NCBI RefSeq assembly: GCF_013365535.1
Contig: NZ_CP053590.1
Coordinates: 1,726,501-1,790,500 of the forward strand
Direction of reading: 5' to 3'
Origin: Aquimarina sp. TRL1
GTDB lineage: Bacteria > Bacteroidota > Bacteroidia > Flavobacteriales > Flavobacteriaceae
DNA length: 64,000 nucleotides
In this document: one piece after another, positions 9,025 through 17,709 of the stretch
Layout: each line of letters starts with the position of its first letter
How positions within the stretch are numbered: position 1 is the first letter of the stretch
Position numbers and translations under genes: made by a program
Notes under the pieces: model-generated
The model's input: only the letters and a program-made list of their open reading frames with translations
The model's database searches: none
Told to the model about the DNA's origin: nothing

Positions 9025-11229
9025 ATGAAAAGAAAGAATAGAAGAGGAAGAAAGAAATCACCCAAAATAGAAAATCTTAGCAGTAAAATATTCAAAATAT
9101 TAAAATCAGAACCTAATAAAACATTTAACTATAAGCAACTTGCAGCTAAGTTTGGTGTAGATGACCCAAGTAGTAGGAATCAAATTATAAAGAAACTTAG
9201 CCAATTAGCTGCAAAGCAAGAAATAGAAGAAGTGGAACGTGGAAAATTTAAAGTTGTTCGTTCTGTGCATATGTATACAGGTATTTTGGATGTTACCTCT
9301 AAAGGAACTGGGTATGTAATTGTAGAGGAGTTAGAAAATGATATTTTTATTCCTGCCAATGGAATGAATAAAGCCCTTCATGGTGATGAAGTAGAAGTCT
9401 ATGTATATAAGAGAAGAAGAAAAGGAAAAATAGAAGGAGAGATTGCAAAAATCATTAAACGAAAGAAAAATGAGTTTGTCGGTGTAATAGAAATCCAAAA
9501 GAACTATGCTTTTGTATCCATCCCTGATACAAGAATGTACACGGATATTTTTATACCGAAGAATAAGATTCATAAAGCGGAACATGGGGATAAGGTATTA
9601 GTACGGTTAGACGATTGGCCGGATAATGCAGAATCTCCATTTGGAACAGTTTTAAAAACATTGGGTAAACCAGGAGATCACGATACCGAAATACATGCTA
9701 TTCTCGCTCAATATGGGTTGCCTTATGAATTTCCGGAAGAAGTAGAAGCATATGCTAATGCTATTGATACTACGATCAAAGAAGAAGAAATAAAAAAGCG
9801 TAGAGATATGAGAGATACGCTTACTTTTACTATAGACCCTAAAGATGCTAAGGATTTTGATGATGCATTATCTTTTCAGGTATTAGAAAATGGAAATTAT
9901 GAGGTAGGAATTCATATTGCTGATGTTTCTCATTATGTAAAACCAGGAACAATCCTGGATGATGAAGCTTATGAAAGAGCTACTTCTGTTTATCTGGTAG
10001 ATAGAGTAGTACCGATGTTACCAGAGATTTTATCTAATAACGCATGTTCCTTAAGACCTCATGAAGAAAAATATACATTTTCTGCTGTTTTTGAAATGAA
10101 TGAAAAAGCACAGATTATCCAATCGTGGTTTGGGAGAACCGTTACTTATTCAGATGCCAGATTTGCTTATGAAGAGGCACAGCATATTATAGAAACTAAA
10201 GGAAATGAAATTCCTGCAACAATTTCTCTGACAGGAGAAACCTATTCAGCAGATCAATCTGTTGCTGATGCTATTCTGAAATTAGATGAATTGGCTAAGA
10301 TTATGAGACGAAAAAGAATGGGGGATGGGGCCATATCTTTTGATAAAGTAGAAGTTAAGTTTCATCTCAATGATAAGAATGAACCTACTGGTGTATTTTT
10401 TAAAACATCCAAAGATGCTAATAAACTGATCGAAGAGTTTATGCTTTTAGCTAATAGAAAAGTTTCTGAATTCATAGGGAAACAATCACCCAAGAAAACA
10501 TTTGTATATAGGGTACACGATGAACCAAATGATGAAAAATTAGCCTCTTTACAGACGATTATAGGACGATTTGGGTATAAGCTTGATCTAAGAGACAGAA
10601 AGTCTACGACGAGCTCTTTAAATACTTTATTAAAGGATGTACAAGGAAAGAAAGAACAGAATCTTGTAGATACCCTTGCAATACGAAGTATGAGTAAAGC
10701 CGAATATACAACCCATAATATTGGGCATTATGGATTGGCCTTTGATTACTATTCTCATTTTACATCTCCAATAAGACGATACCCAGATGTTATGGCACAT
10801 AGATTGTTACAACATTATCTGGATGGCGGTAAATCTGTATCAGAAGAAGAATACAATGAAAAATGTAATCATAGTAGTGATATGGAAAATCTCGCAGCTA
10901 GTGCAGAACGTGACTCTATTAAATTTATGCAAATTAAGTTTATGAAGGATCATGAAACAGAGCGTTTTCTAGGAGTAATATCAGGCGTTACCGAATGGGG
11001 AATATATGTAGAAATTATAGATAATAAATGCGAAGGAATGGTGCGAATTAAGGATATGAGAGATGATGAATATGATTTTGATCAGGAACAATACGCAGTA
11101 GTGGGAAGAAAAACTAAAAAAACATATCAATTAGGTGATGAAGTATATGTAAAAGTTAAAAATGCTGATATCGTAAAAATGCATTTGGATTTCACCATAG
11201 AGGGAAGCAGAGAAGAAATTGAAGAATAA
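9025..11229 (+). CDS. rnr: Ribonuclease R (RNase II/R family 3'-5' exoribonuclease)
   Basis: A processive 3'-to-5' exoribonuclease of 734 residues that degrades structured RNA. An N-terminal helix-turn-helix-like region (residues about 15-75) and cold-shock-type OB domains precede the RNB catalytic domain. The latter is marked by TIDPKDAKDFDDALS with the metal-binding Asp cluster, and by HYGLAFDYYSHFTSPIRRYPD. A C-terminal S1 domain begins near residue 640 (FLGVISGVTEWGIYVEI). The length is typical of bacterial RNase R. It sits alone to the right of the origin candidate. Confidence 0.96.
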   Translation: MKRKNRRGRKKSPKIENLSSKIFKILKSEPNKTFNYKQLAAKFGVDDPSSRNQIIKKLSQLAAKQEIEEVERGKFKVVRSVHMYTGILDVTSKGTGYVIVEELENDIFIPANGMNKALHGDEVEVYVYKRRRKGKIEGEIAKIIKRKKNEFVGVIEIQKNYAFVSIPDTRMYTDIFIPKNKIHKAEHGDKVLVRLDDWPDNAESPFGTVLKTLGKPGDHDTEIHAILAQYGLPYEFPEEVEAYANAIDTTIKEEEIKKRRDMRDTLTFTIDPKDAKDFDDALSFQVLENGNYEVGIHIADVSHYVKPGTILDDEAYERATSVYLVDRVVPMLPEILSNNACSLRPHEEKYTFSAVFEMNEKAQIIQSWFGRTVTYSDARFAYEEAQHIIETKGNEIPATISLTGETYSADQSVADAILKLDELAKIMRRKRMGDGAISFDKVEVKFHLNDKNEPTGVFFKTSKDANKLIEEFMLLANRKVSEFIGKQSPKKTFVYRVHDEPNDEKLASLQTIIGRFGYKLDLRDRKSTTSSLNTLLKDVQGKKEQNLVDTLAIRSMSKAEYTTHNIGHYGLAFDYYSHFTSPIRRYPDVMAHRLLQHYLDGGKSVSEEEYNEKCNHSSDMENLAASAERDSIKFMQIKFMKDHETERFLGVISGVTEWGIYVEIIDNKCEGMVRIKDMRDDEYDFDQEQYAVVGRKTKKTYQLGDEVYVKVKNADIVKMHLDFTIEGSREEIEE

Positions 11230-11333
11230 GAATACATTTCTAATCTCGTTTTCTATCATATGATACAAGTGATCTACTTTAGTAGATGAAACATATATTT
11301 CGATAATCGAGTAAGAATTAGTAAAAAATATAG

Positions 11334-12011
11334 ATGAAAAAAGCAATGTTGACTCTTTGTTTATTGATGGGAATGTATTCTTATTCCCAGCGAATGATCA
11401 CAAGAGAAATTAACAGTTTCGATGAATTAAAAGTATTTGATAAAATTCCTGTTACCCTAAAAAAAAGCCAATGGAATCGGGTAGATATCGAAGGAATTCA
11501 AAAAGATCAAATTAAGATTGTAGAAAAAAACAGAACTTTAAAAATAAGAATGTCTCTCGATAATCTCTGGAGTAGTGATAAAACAACAAAAGTAACCGTA
11601 TATTACACAGACATAGATATCATAGATGCGAATGAAGGAGCCAGAGTTTTTTTAGGAGATACATTAGTCAATAAAAAGTTGATTTTAAAAACACAGGAAG
11701 GAGCTTCTATCAAAGGAGCAATTCGTACAGATGATTTATTAGTGAAAGCGATTTCTGGAGGTCATTTAAAATTAAAGGGGATTGCCACAGATCAGGAAAT
11801 TATGATTAATTCTGGAGGGAGTTTTGAAGCCAAAAATTTACAATCAGAGGTAACCAATGTCAGAATTAGTGCTGGAGGAAATGCCAGTATTTATGCTACA
11901 GATTTTGTGATTGCCAAAACTACTGCGGGTGGAACCATACGGATCTATGGTAATCCAAGAGAAATTGATGGAAAAAGAGTTTTAGGAGGAAAAATAATAG
12001 AGGTTAACTAA
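11334..12011 (+). CDS. DUF2807 (head GIN domain) exported protein
   Basis: A 225-residue exported protein with a signal peptide (MLTLCLLMGMYSYSQ). The mature part follows the DUF2807 pattern: FDELKVFDKIPVTLKK, a run of short beta strands, and repeated Gly-rich turns (EGASIKGAI, SGGHLKLKG, SGGSFEAKNL, AGGNASIYA, AGGTIRIYG) typical of a right-handed beta-helix-like repeat. The family has been suggested to act in adhesion or envelope binding, without firm function. The next gene, a LysE-type exporter, starts 39 bases later but has its own promoter-like box. Confidence 0.85.
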   Translation: MKKAMLTLCLLMGMYSYSQRMITREINSFDELKVFDKIPVTLKKSQWNRVDIEGIQKDQIKIVEKNRTLKIRMSLDNLWSSDKTTKVTVYYTDIDIIDANEGARVFLGDTLVNKKLILKTQEGASIKGAIRTDDLLVKAISGGHLKLKGIATDQEIMINSGGSFEAKNLQSEVTNVRISAGGNASIYATDFVIAKTTAGGTIRIYGNPREIDGKRVLGGKIIEVN

Positions 12012-12022
12012 ATCGTATTTTC

Positions 12023-12030
12023 TAAATTTG
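12023..12030 (+). promoter_or_regulatory. Candidate -7 promoter box for the LysE-type gene
   Basis: TAAATTTG fits the Bacteroidota TAnnTTTG box and ends 20 bases before the ATG at 12051. No -33 element is evident. Confidence 0.35.
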
Positions 12031-12050
12031 CAGTAAACTTAGTACGCACT

Positions 12051-12734
12051 ATGCTTCAAGATATTCAGGCAGCAATTCCATTAGGATTTTTTTTAGCCTT
12101 TTTAATAGGTCCAGTATTTTTCGTTTTACTCGAAACTGCTGCTATTAAGGGAGTAAAGGCAGCAATATCTTTTGATCTCGGAGTGATTCTTGCTGATATA
12201 GTTTTTATTGCAATTGCGTACCTGACTAGTTTTCAGTTATTAGAAAACCTAAGTAATCAACCTGGATTATATGTTTTTGGAGGGATGATCCTGGTTGTTT
12301 ATGGACTTATTACCTATCTGAAAAAACCGAGTAGAGAAGCATTGGATCCTAATCGATTAAAAGTAAAAAAGAATAACTACCTGAGTCTTTTTGTTAAAGG
12401 ATTTTTACTCAATTTTATAAATATTGGTGTTTTAGTATTTTGGCTGGGTTTAATTATTATTGTAGGACCTACTCTGGATAATGATCCCAATAGGTTGTTT
12501 TTGTTTTTTGGAGTAACAATTGGGGTTTATTTTGCTACAGATTTACTAAAAATAATATTAGCAAAGCAATTAAAGAGAAAATTAACACCCAGAAGGATTT
12601 TTAAAATAAAGAAATTATTGGGCTTCATATTGATACTCTGTGGAATAATAATGACCGTAAAAGGGTTCTTGCCAAAAGATAAATTAGATATCCAAAAAGG
12701 AATCGAAAAGATTAATACAGAGCGTATTAAATAA
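12051..12734 (+). CDS. LysE family translocator
   Basis: A 227-residue integral membrane protein with about six hydrophobic segments. The N-terminal AIPLGFFLAFLIGPVFFVLLETA is the signature of the LysE/RhtB superfamily, which exports amino acids or related small solutes. The segment FVKGFLLNFINIGVLVFWLG is the conserved second half of the domain. The basic C-terminal tail is cytoplasmic-like. The substrate cannot be assigned. The stop codon abuts a bidirectional terminator shared with the convergent tRNA-Cys gene. Confidence 0.88.
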   Translation: MLQDIQAAIPLGFFLAFLIGPVFFVLLETAAIKGVKAAISFDLGVILADIVFIAIAYLTSFQLLENLSNQPGLYVFGGMILVVYGLITYLKKPSREALDPNRLKVKKNNYLSLFVKGFLLNFINIGVLVFWLGLIIIVGPTLDNDPNRLFLFFGVTIGVYFATDLLKIILAKQLKRKLTPRRIFKIKKLLGFILILCGIIMTVKGFLPKDKLDIQKGIEKINTERIK

Positions 12735-12766
12735 AAAAACCTTTATCATTTGATAAAGGTTTTTTT
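12733..12766. terminator. Bidirectional terminator between LysE gene and tRNA-Cys
   Basis: A 16-bp stem (core CCTTTATCA/TGATAAAGG) with a 2-base apparent loop, flanked by seven A and seven T, so it works in both directions. Confidence 0.85.
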
Positions 12767-12767
12767 G

Positions 12768-12838
12768 AGGTGTCGAGCGGATTCGAACCGCTGTAGATGG
12801 TGTTGCAGACCACTGCCTAGCCACTCGGCCACGACACC
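12768..12838 (-). tRNA. tRNA-Cys (GCA)
   Basis: The minus strand folds as a 71-nt tRNA. The acceptor stem is GGTGTCG/CGACACC, the anticodon loop CTGCAAC has anticodon GCA, the T-loop region contains GGTTCGAATCC, and the discriminator is U, as is usual for tRNA-Cys. The CCA end is not encoded. It is a single tRNA gene rather than a cluster. Confidence 0.95.
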
Positions 12839-12903
12839 CTGATCGTTTCGCTGGCAAATGTAAAAAAAATTATACGTTTTTGTAGAACGATTCGTAAATA
12901 AAA

Positions 12904-13260
12904 TTATCTTTTTTTACTTCTTGTAATTGTTACCATTTCTACATTTCCCCCAATAGGAGGGTTTATTTTAGAAAGATCAACAGTAACTTTTTTAACCAGA
13001 GGTATTTCCTCTAAGATACGATTTAAAATTCGTTCTGCAGCATGTTCTAATAATTTTGATCGGATTGCCATTTCTTCTTTGACAATATGATTGAGGTGAA
13101 CATAATCTACAGTATCAGCAAGATGATCACTTTTTGCTGATTTAGTGAGATCAGCTTTTATTCTGAGATCTACTCTGTAATCAGATCCTATTTTTTTTTC
13201 TTCTACTAAACATCCGTGGTATGCGTAGACCTTGATATTTTGTAATGTAATTATACCCAA
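12904..13260 (-). CDS. folB: Dihydroneopterin aldolase
   Basis: Converts 7,8-dihydroneopterin to 6-hydroxymethyl-dihydropterin plus glycolaldehyde in folate synthesis. The 118-residue protein has the family pattern: YAYHGCLVEEKKIG with the substrate-binding Glu, DTVDYVHLNHIV, LLEHAAERIL, and the late catalytic Lys in KINPPIGG. The length is normal. It is monocistronic as far as can be seen, with a TAnnTTTG promoter box 18 bases upstream of the ATG and tRNA-Cys downstream on the same strand. Confidence 0.94.
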   Translation of the reverse strand: MGIITLQNIKVYAYHGCLVEEKKIGSDYRVDLRIKADLTKSAKSDHLADTVDYVHLNHIVKEEMAIRSKLLEHAAERILNRILEEIPLVKKVTVDLSKINPPIGGNVEMVTITRSKKR

Positions 13261-13277
13261 TGTGATTTGTTTTTACG

Positions 13278-13285
13278 CAAAGGTA
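13278..13285 (-). promoter_or_regulatory. Candidate -7 promoter box for folB
   Basis: The minus strand reads TACCTTTG followed by C, a strong match to TAnnTTTG, implying a leader of only about 10 bases before the folB ATG. Confidence 0.45.
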
Positions 13286-13351
13286 GAACATTCCTGAAAT
13301 AAATGTTTCCTTCATACTACACAAAAATAATCTCTATCGGATTATCTCGAG

Positions 13352-13603
13352 TTAACATTTATTTACTGTGTGTTTACACTGAGATAGTTTACTGTTACCA
13401 TCAATATACGTTTGTACGAAACGTTGAATAAAATGTGGTTTCTGAACATTGTTTTTATGACATTGTACAGATGTCATAGATAAACTAGTATGTTCATATT
13501 CTTGATTTCCCCAACAATTAGGACAAAAATCTTCCTTTTTTATATATTTTGGTGCTTTATACGTTTTACCAATATGACTGTTATGTATTGTATTGTTTTT
13601 CAT
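13352..13603 (-). CDS. Small CPNCWG-motif protein, hypothetical
   Basis: An 83-residue protein with no function I can assign. The central FCPNCWGNQEYEH carries a CxxC pair, and further Cys/His residues (VQCHKN, QCKHTVNKC) could complete a zinc-binding site. Small proteins with a CPNCWG-QEY core are familiar in Flavobacteriaceae as uncharacterised ORFs. The sequence is hydrophilic and probably cytoplasmic. It stands alone between folB and the divergent glnS. The ATG at 13603 follows an A/T-rich leader without a clear ribosome binding site. Confidence 0.65.
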   Translation of the reverse strand: MKNNTIHNSHIGKTYKAPKYIKKEDFCPNCWGNQEYEHTSLSMTSVQCHKNNVQKPHFIQRFVQTYIDGNSKLSQCKHTVNKC

Positions 13604-13693
13604 AATTATTTGTTTTTATAAGTAATCGTATTTCATTGATAAAACTTACAGTATTAATGATAGTAAAGCAGGATAGTTCGTATAGAAATTTAG

Positions 13694-13701
13694 TAATTTT
13701 G
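13694..13701 (+). promoter_or_regulatory. Candidate -7 promoter box for glnS
   Basis: TAATTTTG matches TAnnTTTG and ends 19 bases before the glnS ATG. Confidence 0.35.
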
Positions 13702-13720
13702 TAGTTTATTAAACGTACTG

Positions 13721-15757
13721 ATGATAGAAGATAAAAAGTCACTCAATTTTATAGAACATATTGTAGAAGAAGATCTTGCCAATGGTTTGAGCAAGGATGA
13801 TTTGCGCTTTAGATTTCCTCCGGAACCCAATGGATATTTACATATTGGACATACAAAAGCTATAGGAATCAGCTTTGGATTAGGGTTGCAATATGATGCT
13901 CCGGTTAATCTGCGTTTTGATGATACCAATCCGGCAAAAGAGGAACAAGAATATGTTGATGCTATTAAAAGAGATATTGCTTGGTTAGGCTATGAATGGG
14001 ATAAAGAATGTTACTCGTCTGATTATTTTCAGCAATTATATGATTGGACAGTAGCACTAATAAAGGAAGGAAAAGCTTATGTTGATTCTCAAACTTCTGA
14101 AGAGATTGCTGCTCAAAAAGGAACTACTACGGAACCTGGTACAAATAGTCCTTACAGAGATAGATCTGTAGAGGAGAATCTAAAACTTTTTGAAGATATG
14201 AAGGCAGGGAAATATGAAGAAGGAACACATGTGGTGAGAGCTAAAATTGATATGGCAGACCCCAATATGCTAATGAGAGACCCTTTGATGTATAGAATTC
14301 TAAAGAAAGAACATCATCGTACTGGAAATGATTGGTGTATTTATCCTATGTATGACTGGACACATGGAGAAAGTGATTATATAGAAAATATATCACATTC
14401 ATTGTGCTCATTAGAGTTTAAACCACATAGAAAATTATATGATTGGTTTTTGGATCAAATCTATGATAGTAGTTTATTAAGACCTAAACAAAGGGAATTT
14501 GCCAGATTAAACCTAAGTTATACTATCATGAGTAAACGTAAGTTGCTACAATTAGTCAATGAAGGTATTGTTTCTGGGTGGGATGATCCAAGAATGCCTA
14601 CTATTTCAGGTTTGAGAAGAAGAGGATATACTCCTAATTCTATCAGAAAGTTTGTGGATACAGTAGGAGTTGCTAAGAGGGAAAATGTAATTGATGTTTC
14701 TCTATTGGAGTTTTGTGTTCGGGAAGATCTTAATAAAACAGCACACCGTATTATGGGAGTTTTAAATCCTGTAAAATTGGTAATTACTAATTATCCTGAA
14801 GGAGAAGAAGAATGGTTAGAAGCAGAGAATAATCCAGAAGATGTAAATGCAGGAAGCAGACAAGTTCCTTTCTCTAGAGAATTGTATATAGAAAGAGAAG
14901 ATTTTAAAGAAGAAGCAGGTAGAAAGTTTTTTAGATTGACATTAGGAAAAGAAGTTCGTCTTAAAAATGCTTATATCATTAAAGGAGAAAGTGTTGTCAA
15001 AAATGATGCTGGAGATATTATTGAAATACACTGTACTTATGATCCAAAAAGTAAGTCGGGTAGTGGTACTGAAGCATCTAAAAGGAATGTAAAAGGAACA
15101 TTACATTGGGTATCGATTAAACATGCCATTGCATGTGAAGTACGCGTGTATGATAGATTATTCAATCACGAAGCTCCTGATGGAAATAAGGATAAAAGTT
15201 TTATGGATTACATCAATCCTGATTCTTTAAAAGTTCTTACAGGTTATATAGAACCCGCTGTGCAAAATGCAAAGGCATTAGAGCAGTTTCAATTTCAGCG
15301 ATTAGGATATTTTAATGTCGACACAGATAGTACGGAAGATACATTGGTTTTTAATAAAACAGTTGGATTAAAAGATACTTGGGCTAAAACACAGCCTAAA
15401 AATTCAAATACAGTAACTAATAATATCCCTAAAACGCAAAAAGAGATACTTCCTTTAGAAGAAATAAAGAGAGCTGGTAAGAAGTATACAAATTTACCTG
15501 AAGAGAAGAGAGAAGCGCTTAAAATAAAAATTAAAGAATTTGCTAAAAAAGTACCAATAGAAGAATTGGTTCCCCTATATAATACGGCAGTAAAGAAAGC
15601 AGGTACAAGAATTGCTGTCATGGTTGCATTAGGTGAGATTTTGTTTGACACGAATCAACAACCAGATGCATTGGCCTGGGATTTTATAAATAAGGCAAAA
15701 GAAGATAAAAATGATTTATTAAGAGAGGAAGCAACTTTATTAGCTTCTAGATTTTAA
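13721..15757 (+). CDS. glnS: Glutaminyl-tRNA synthetase with C-terminal extension
   Basis: Class I aminoacyl-tRNA synthetase that charges tRNA-Gln. The nucleotide-binding HIGH motif is in PEPNGYLHIGHTKAI (about residues 32-46) and the second signature is MSKRKLL (about residue 268), a KMSKS variant normal for GlnRS. The catalytic and two beta-barrel anticodon-binding domains account for roughly 560 residues. About 110 more residues follow, Lys/Glu-rich and helical, ending in LLREEATLLASRF. The extension resembles the YqeY-like tails reported on some other bacterial GlnRS, but I cannot confirm homology by eye. Direct charging by GlnRS coexisting with a separate gltX is consistent with a discriminating GluRS. 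Confidence 0.95.
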   Translation: MIEDKKSLNFIEHIVEEDLANGLSKDDLRFRFPPEPNGYLHIGHTKAIGISFGLGLQYDAPVNLRFDDTNPAKEEQEYVDAIKRDIAWLGYEWDKECYSSDYFQQLYDWTVALIKEGKAYVDSQTSEEIAAQKGTTTEPGTNSPYRDRSVEENLKLFEDMKAGKYEEGTHVVRAKIDMADPNMLMRDPLMYRILKKEHHRTGNDWCIYPMYDWTHGESDYIENISHSLCSLEFKPHRKLYDWFLDQIYDSSLLRPKQREFARLNLSYTIMSKRKLLQLVNEGIVSGWDDPRMPTISGLRRRGYTPNSIRKFVDTVGVAKRENVIDVSLLEFCVREDLNKTAHRIMGVLNPVKLVITNYPEGEEEWLEAENNPEDVNAGSRQVPFSRELYIEREDFKEEAGRKFFRLTLGKEVRLKNAYIIKGESVVKNDAGDIIEIHCTYDPKSKSGSGTEASKRNVKGTLHWVSIKHAIACEVRVYDRLFNHEAPDGNKDKSFMDYINPDSLKVLTGYIEPAVQNAKALEQFQFQRLGYFNVDTDSTEDTLVFNKTVGLKDTWAKTQPKNSNTVTNNIPKTQKEILPLEEIKRAGKKYTNLPEEKREALKIKIKEFAKKVPIEELVPLYNTAVKKAGTRIAVMVALGEILFDTNQQPDALAWDFINKAKEDKNDLLREEATLLASRF

Positions 15758-15832
15758 ATAGTAATATATTCGTGGATCGAAATGAATTTTTACTTTTATA
15801 ATTAATACTTCGTTAATTTTAGAAGGTAGACT

Positions 15833-15868
15833 AAAAAACATCTATATAATTTATAGATGTTTTTTTTT
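15833..15868 (+). terminator. Terminator after glnS
   Basis: A 14-bp stem (core ACATCTATA/TATAGATGT) with a 5-base loop followed by a run of T, 75 bases past the glnS stop. Confidence 0.8.
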
Positions 15869-16534
15869 GATTGTTTTTAATTATTATATATAAAATCTAT
15901 TATTTTTTTATTTTTATTTATATAAATTATTAAAAATAGCGCTAAATAAGATGTTTTAAGGAATTTATTTTTTTTAATAGTATGATTATATGCCTAACTA
16001 GCTCATCATCCTGTAAACGTCTTTATTTTTATTTTTTTAATTTTATTAAAAGATAAAATAGAGTATATCGATTATTATTTTTAGTTAATTGTTTTTTATT
16101 ATTATATCTGTTGTTTATTTAAGTTTTATTTAAAATTAATTTTTGTTATAATAAATAAAAACTTTTGATATAGTTTTATTAATAATATTTTATAATAATA
16201 TATATTAATTATGGTATTTAAGTTTTTTATTTATTTTATATATTGATATCGAATTAATTTAAAACATTTTAAGGAGCTTTTATTTTTAATACTTGTATTT
16301 ATATCTGATATTTTTTTTATGCTATTATAGGTCTTTATTTTTAGTATACGTAATAATTTTAAGTATTTATTATTGTTAATTATTACTTTGTGTTTTATAA
16401 TAGATTTTACTTATTAATTATAACCTATTTTAATAAGATATAAACGTTTATTTTTTTTAAGTAAGGTATTTATATGTAAATAGAATTTAAATACAAATAC
16501 AATATGTTTCTGATGATTTTTATTAAGTAGGCGT
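15869..16534. other. Gene-free, extremely AT-rich stretch
   Basis: About 670 bases composed almost wholly of A and T, with only scattered G and C. It lies between the glnS terminator and the terminator of the convergent SPFH gene. No ORF with credible composition, no RNA gene and no ordered repeat was recognised. It may be spacer, a decayed gene, or a site for nucleoid proteins. Confidence 0.6.
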
Positions 16535-16570
16535 AAAAAAAATCCTGTTTCATAAGAAAACAGGATTTTG
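16535..16570 (-). terminator. Terminator after the SPFH gene
   Basis: On the minus strand a 12-bp stem (core AAATCCTGTTT/AAACAGGATTT) is followed by eight T, starting about 22 bases past the stop of the SPFH gene. Confidence 0.85.
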
Positions 16571-16591
16571 TATACACGTGGAACAATTTTA

Positions 16592-17554
16592 TTATTCATT
16601 AGAAGAATCACCATTCTTTTTTTTGTTGATGATTCCTTTTTTAGCATTTTGTTTTTTTATTTCCTCTCCAATTTGATTTGAAGCAGTAAAAGATGCAATC
16701 ATATTATTAAGCATATCACTACCGGCTTGTGGAGAATTAGGTAATAAAATTAAATTACTATTTGTTTCTTCTCCGATAGATTGCAATGTATCGTAATGTT
16801 GAGTTACTACTATAAGGGCAGAGGCTTCTTGAGAATTGATTCCGACATTGTTTAATACATCAACACTTTCTTCCAGACCTCTGGCAATTTCTCTTCTTTG
16901 ATCAGCAATACCTTGTCCTTGTAATCTTTTACTTTCTGCTTCTGCTCTTGCTTTGGCTACAATTTTAATCCTTTCTGCTTCTGCTTCGTATTCAGCAGCT
17001 ATTTTTTCTCTTTCTGCTGCATTAATTCTATTCATAGCCTCTTTTACTTGTAGGTCAGGATCGATATCAGTTACCAAGGTTTTAATTATATCATATCCAT
17101 AATTAAGCATTGCTTCGTTTAATTCACTTTTTACAGCGATAGCAATATCATCTTTTCTTTCGAAAACATCATCTAATTTCATTTTAGGTACTTCTGCACG
17201 AACGACATCAAATACATAAGATGTAATCTGATCATGAGGATTCTCTAATCGATAGAATGCATCATATACTTTATTTTTAATTACTTGAAATTGTACTGAA
17301 ATTTTTAAACGTACAAAAACATCATCTTTGGTTTTGGTTTCGACGATTACATCTAATTGTTGAATCTTTAAAGTTATCTTTCCTGCTATTCGATCAATTA
17401 ATGGAATTTTGAAATGTAAACCAGAATTTCTGGTGCTTAAATATTTTCCAAATCTTTCTATGATTATAGCGGTTTGTTGCTTGACGGTGAATATTCCTGT
17501 GAAGAGTATAATGACTCCTAAAAATATTAAAAAGTAAAATAAGATTGATCCCAT
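16592..17554 (-). CDS. SPFH (stomatin/prohibitin-like) membrane protein
   Basis: A 320-residue protein with one N-terminal membrane segment (ILFYFLIFLGVIILFTGIF) followed by an SPFH domain (QQTAIIIERFGKYLSTRNSG to about residue 190). A long Ala/Glu/Arg-rich coiled coil follows (INAAEREKIAAEYEAEAERI) and a variable tail. It belongs to the slipin/QmcA-type group that forms oligomeric cages in membrane microdomains and often modulates proteases. No NfeD partner gene is adjacent. It is the last gene of a minus-strand block, but the gap to gltX contains gltX's own terminator, so it is probably transcribed separately. Confidence 0.9.
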   Translation of the reverse strand: MGSILFYFLIFLGVIILFTGIFTVKQQTAIIIERFGKYLSTRNSGLHFKIPLIDRIAGKITLKIQQLDVIVETKTKDDVFVRLKISVQFQVIKNKVYDAFYRLENPHDQITSYVFDVVRAEVPKMKLDDVFERKDDIAIAVKSELNEAMLNYGYDIIKTLVTDIDPDLQVKEAMNRINAAEREKIAAEYEAEAERIKIVAKARAEAESKRLQGQGIADQRREIARGLEESVDVLNNVGINSQEASALIVVTQHYDTLQSIGEETNSNLILLPNSPQAGSDMLNNMIASFTASNQIGEEIKKQNAKKGIINKKKNGDSSNE

Positions 17555-17674
17555 AGTTTTGTTTAATTATTAGATTAAAATTTACAAATTTTTAATTAGA
17601 CACTTGTCAGTTTGATATATAAATTAGTAGGGGAGGGCTATATATTGGTATATATAAATATAGAATTGTTACAA

Positions 17675-17706
17675 TAAAAAGAAAGCCATCAGTATTGATG
17701 GCTTCT
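17675..17706 (-). terminator. Probable terminator after gltX
   Basis: The minus strand has a GCCATCA/TGATGGC hairpin with a 4-base loop and an imperfect A/T extension, then a T-rich tract, immediately downstream of the gltX stop. Confidence 0.65.
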
Positions 17707-17709
17707 TTA

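Noticed and set aside
11268..11289. Small inverted repeat (TCTACTTTAGTAGA) between rnr and the DUF2807 gene
   Set aside because: Short stem without a following T-run; not convincing as terminator or operator.
16570..16585. A possible sixth parS site near CACGTGGAACA
   Set aside because: Only the right half matches; the left half differs in four of five positions.
16414..16647. A minus-strand ORF of 77 codons at the edge of the AT-rich desert
   Set aside because: It overlaps the 3' end of the SPFH gene and a terminator, and its Lys/Asn/Ile/Phe content only mirrors base composition.
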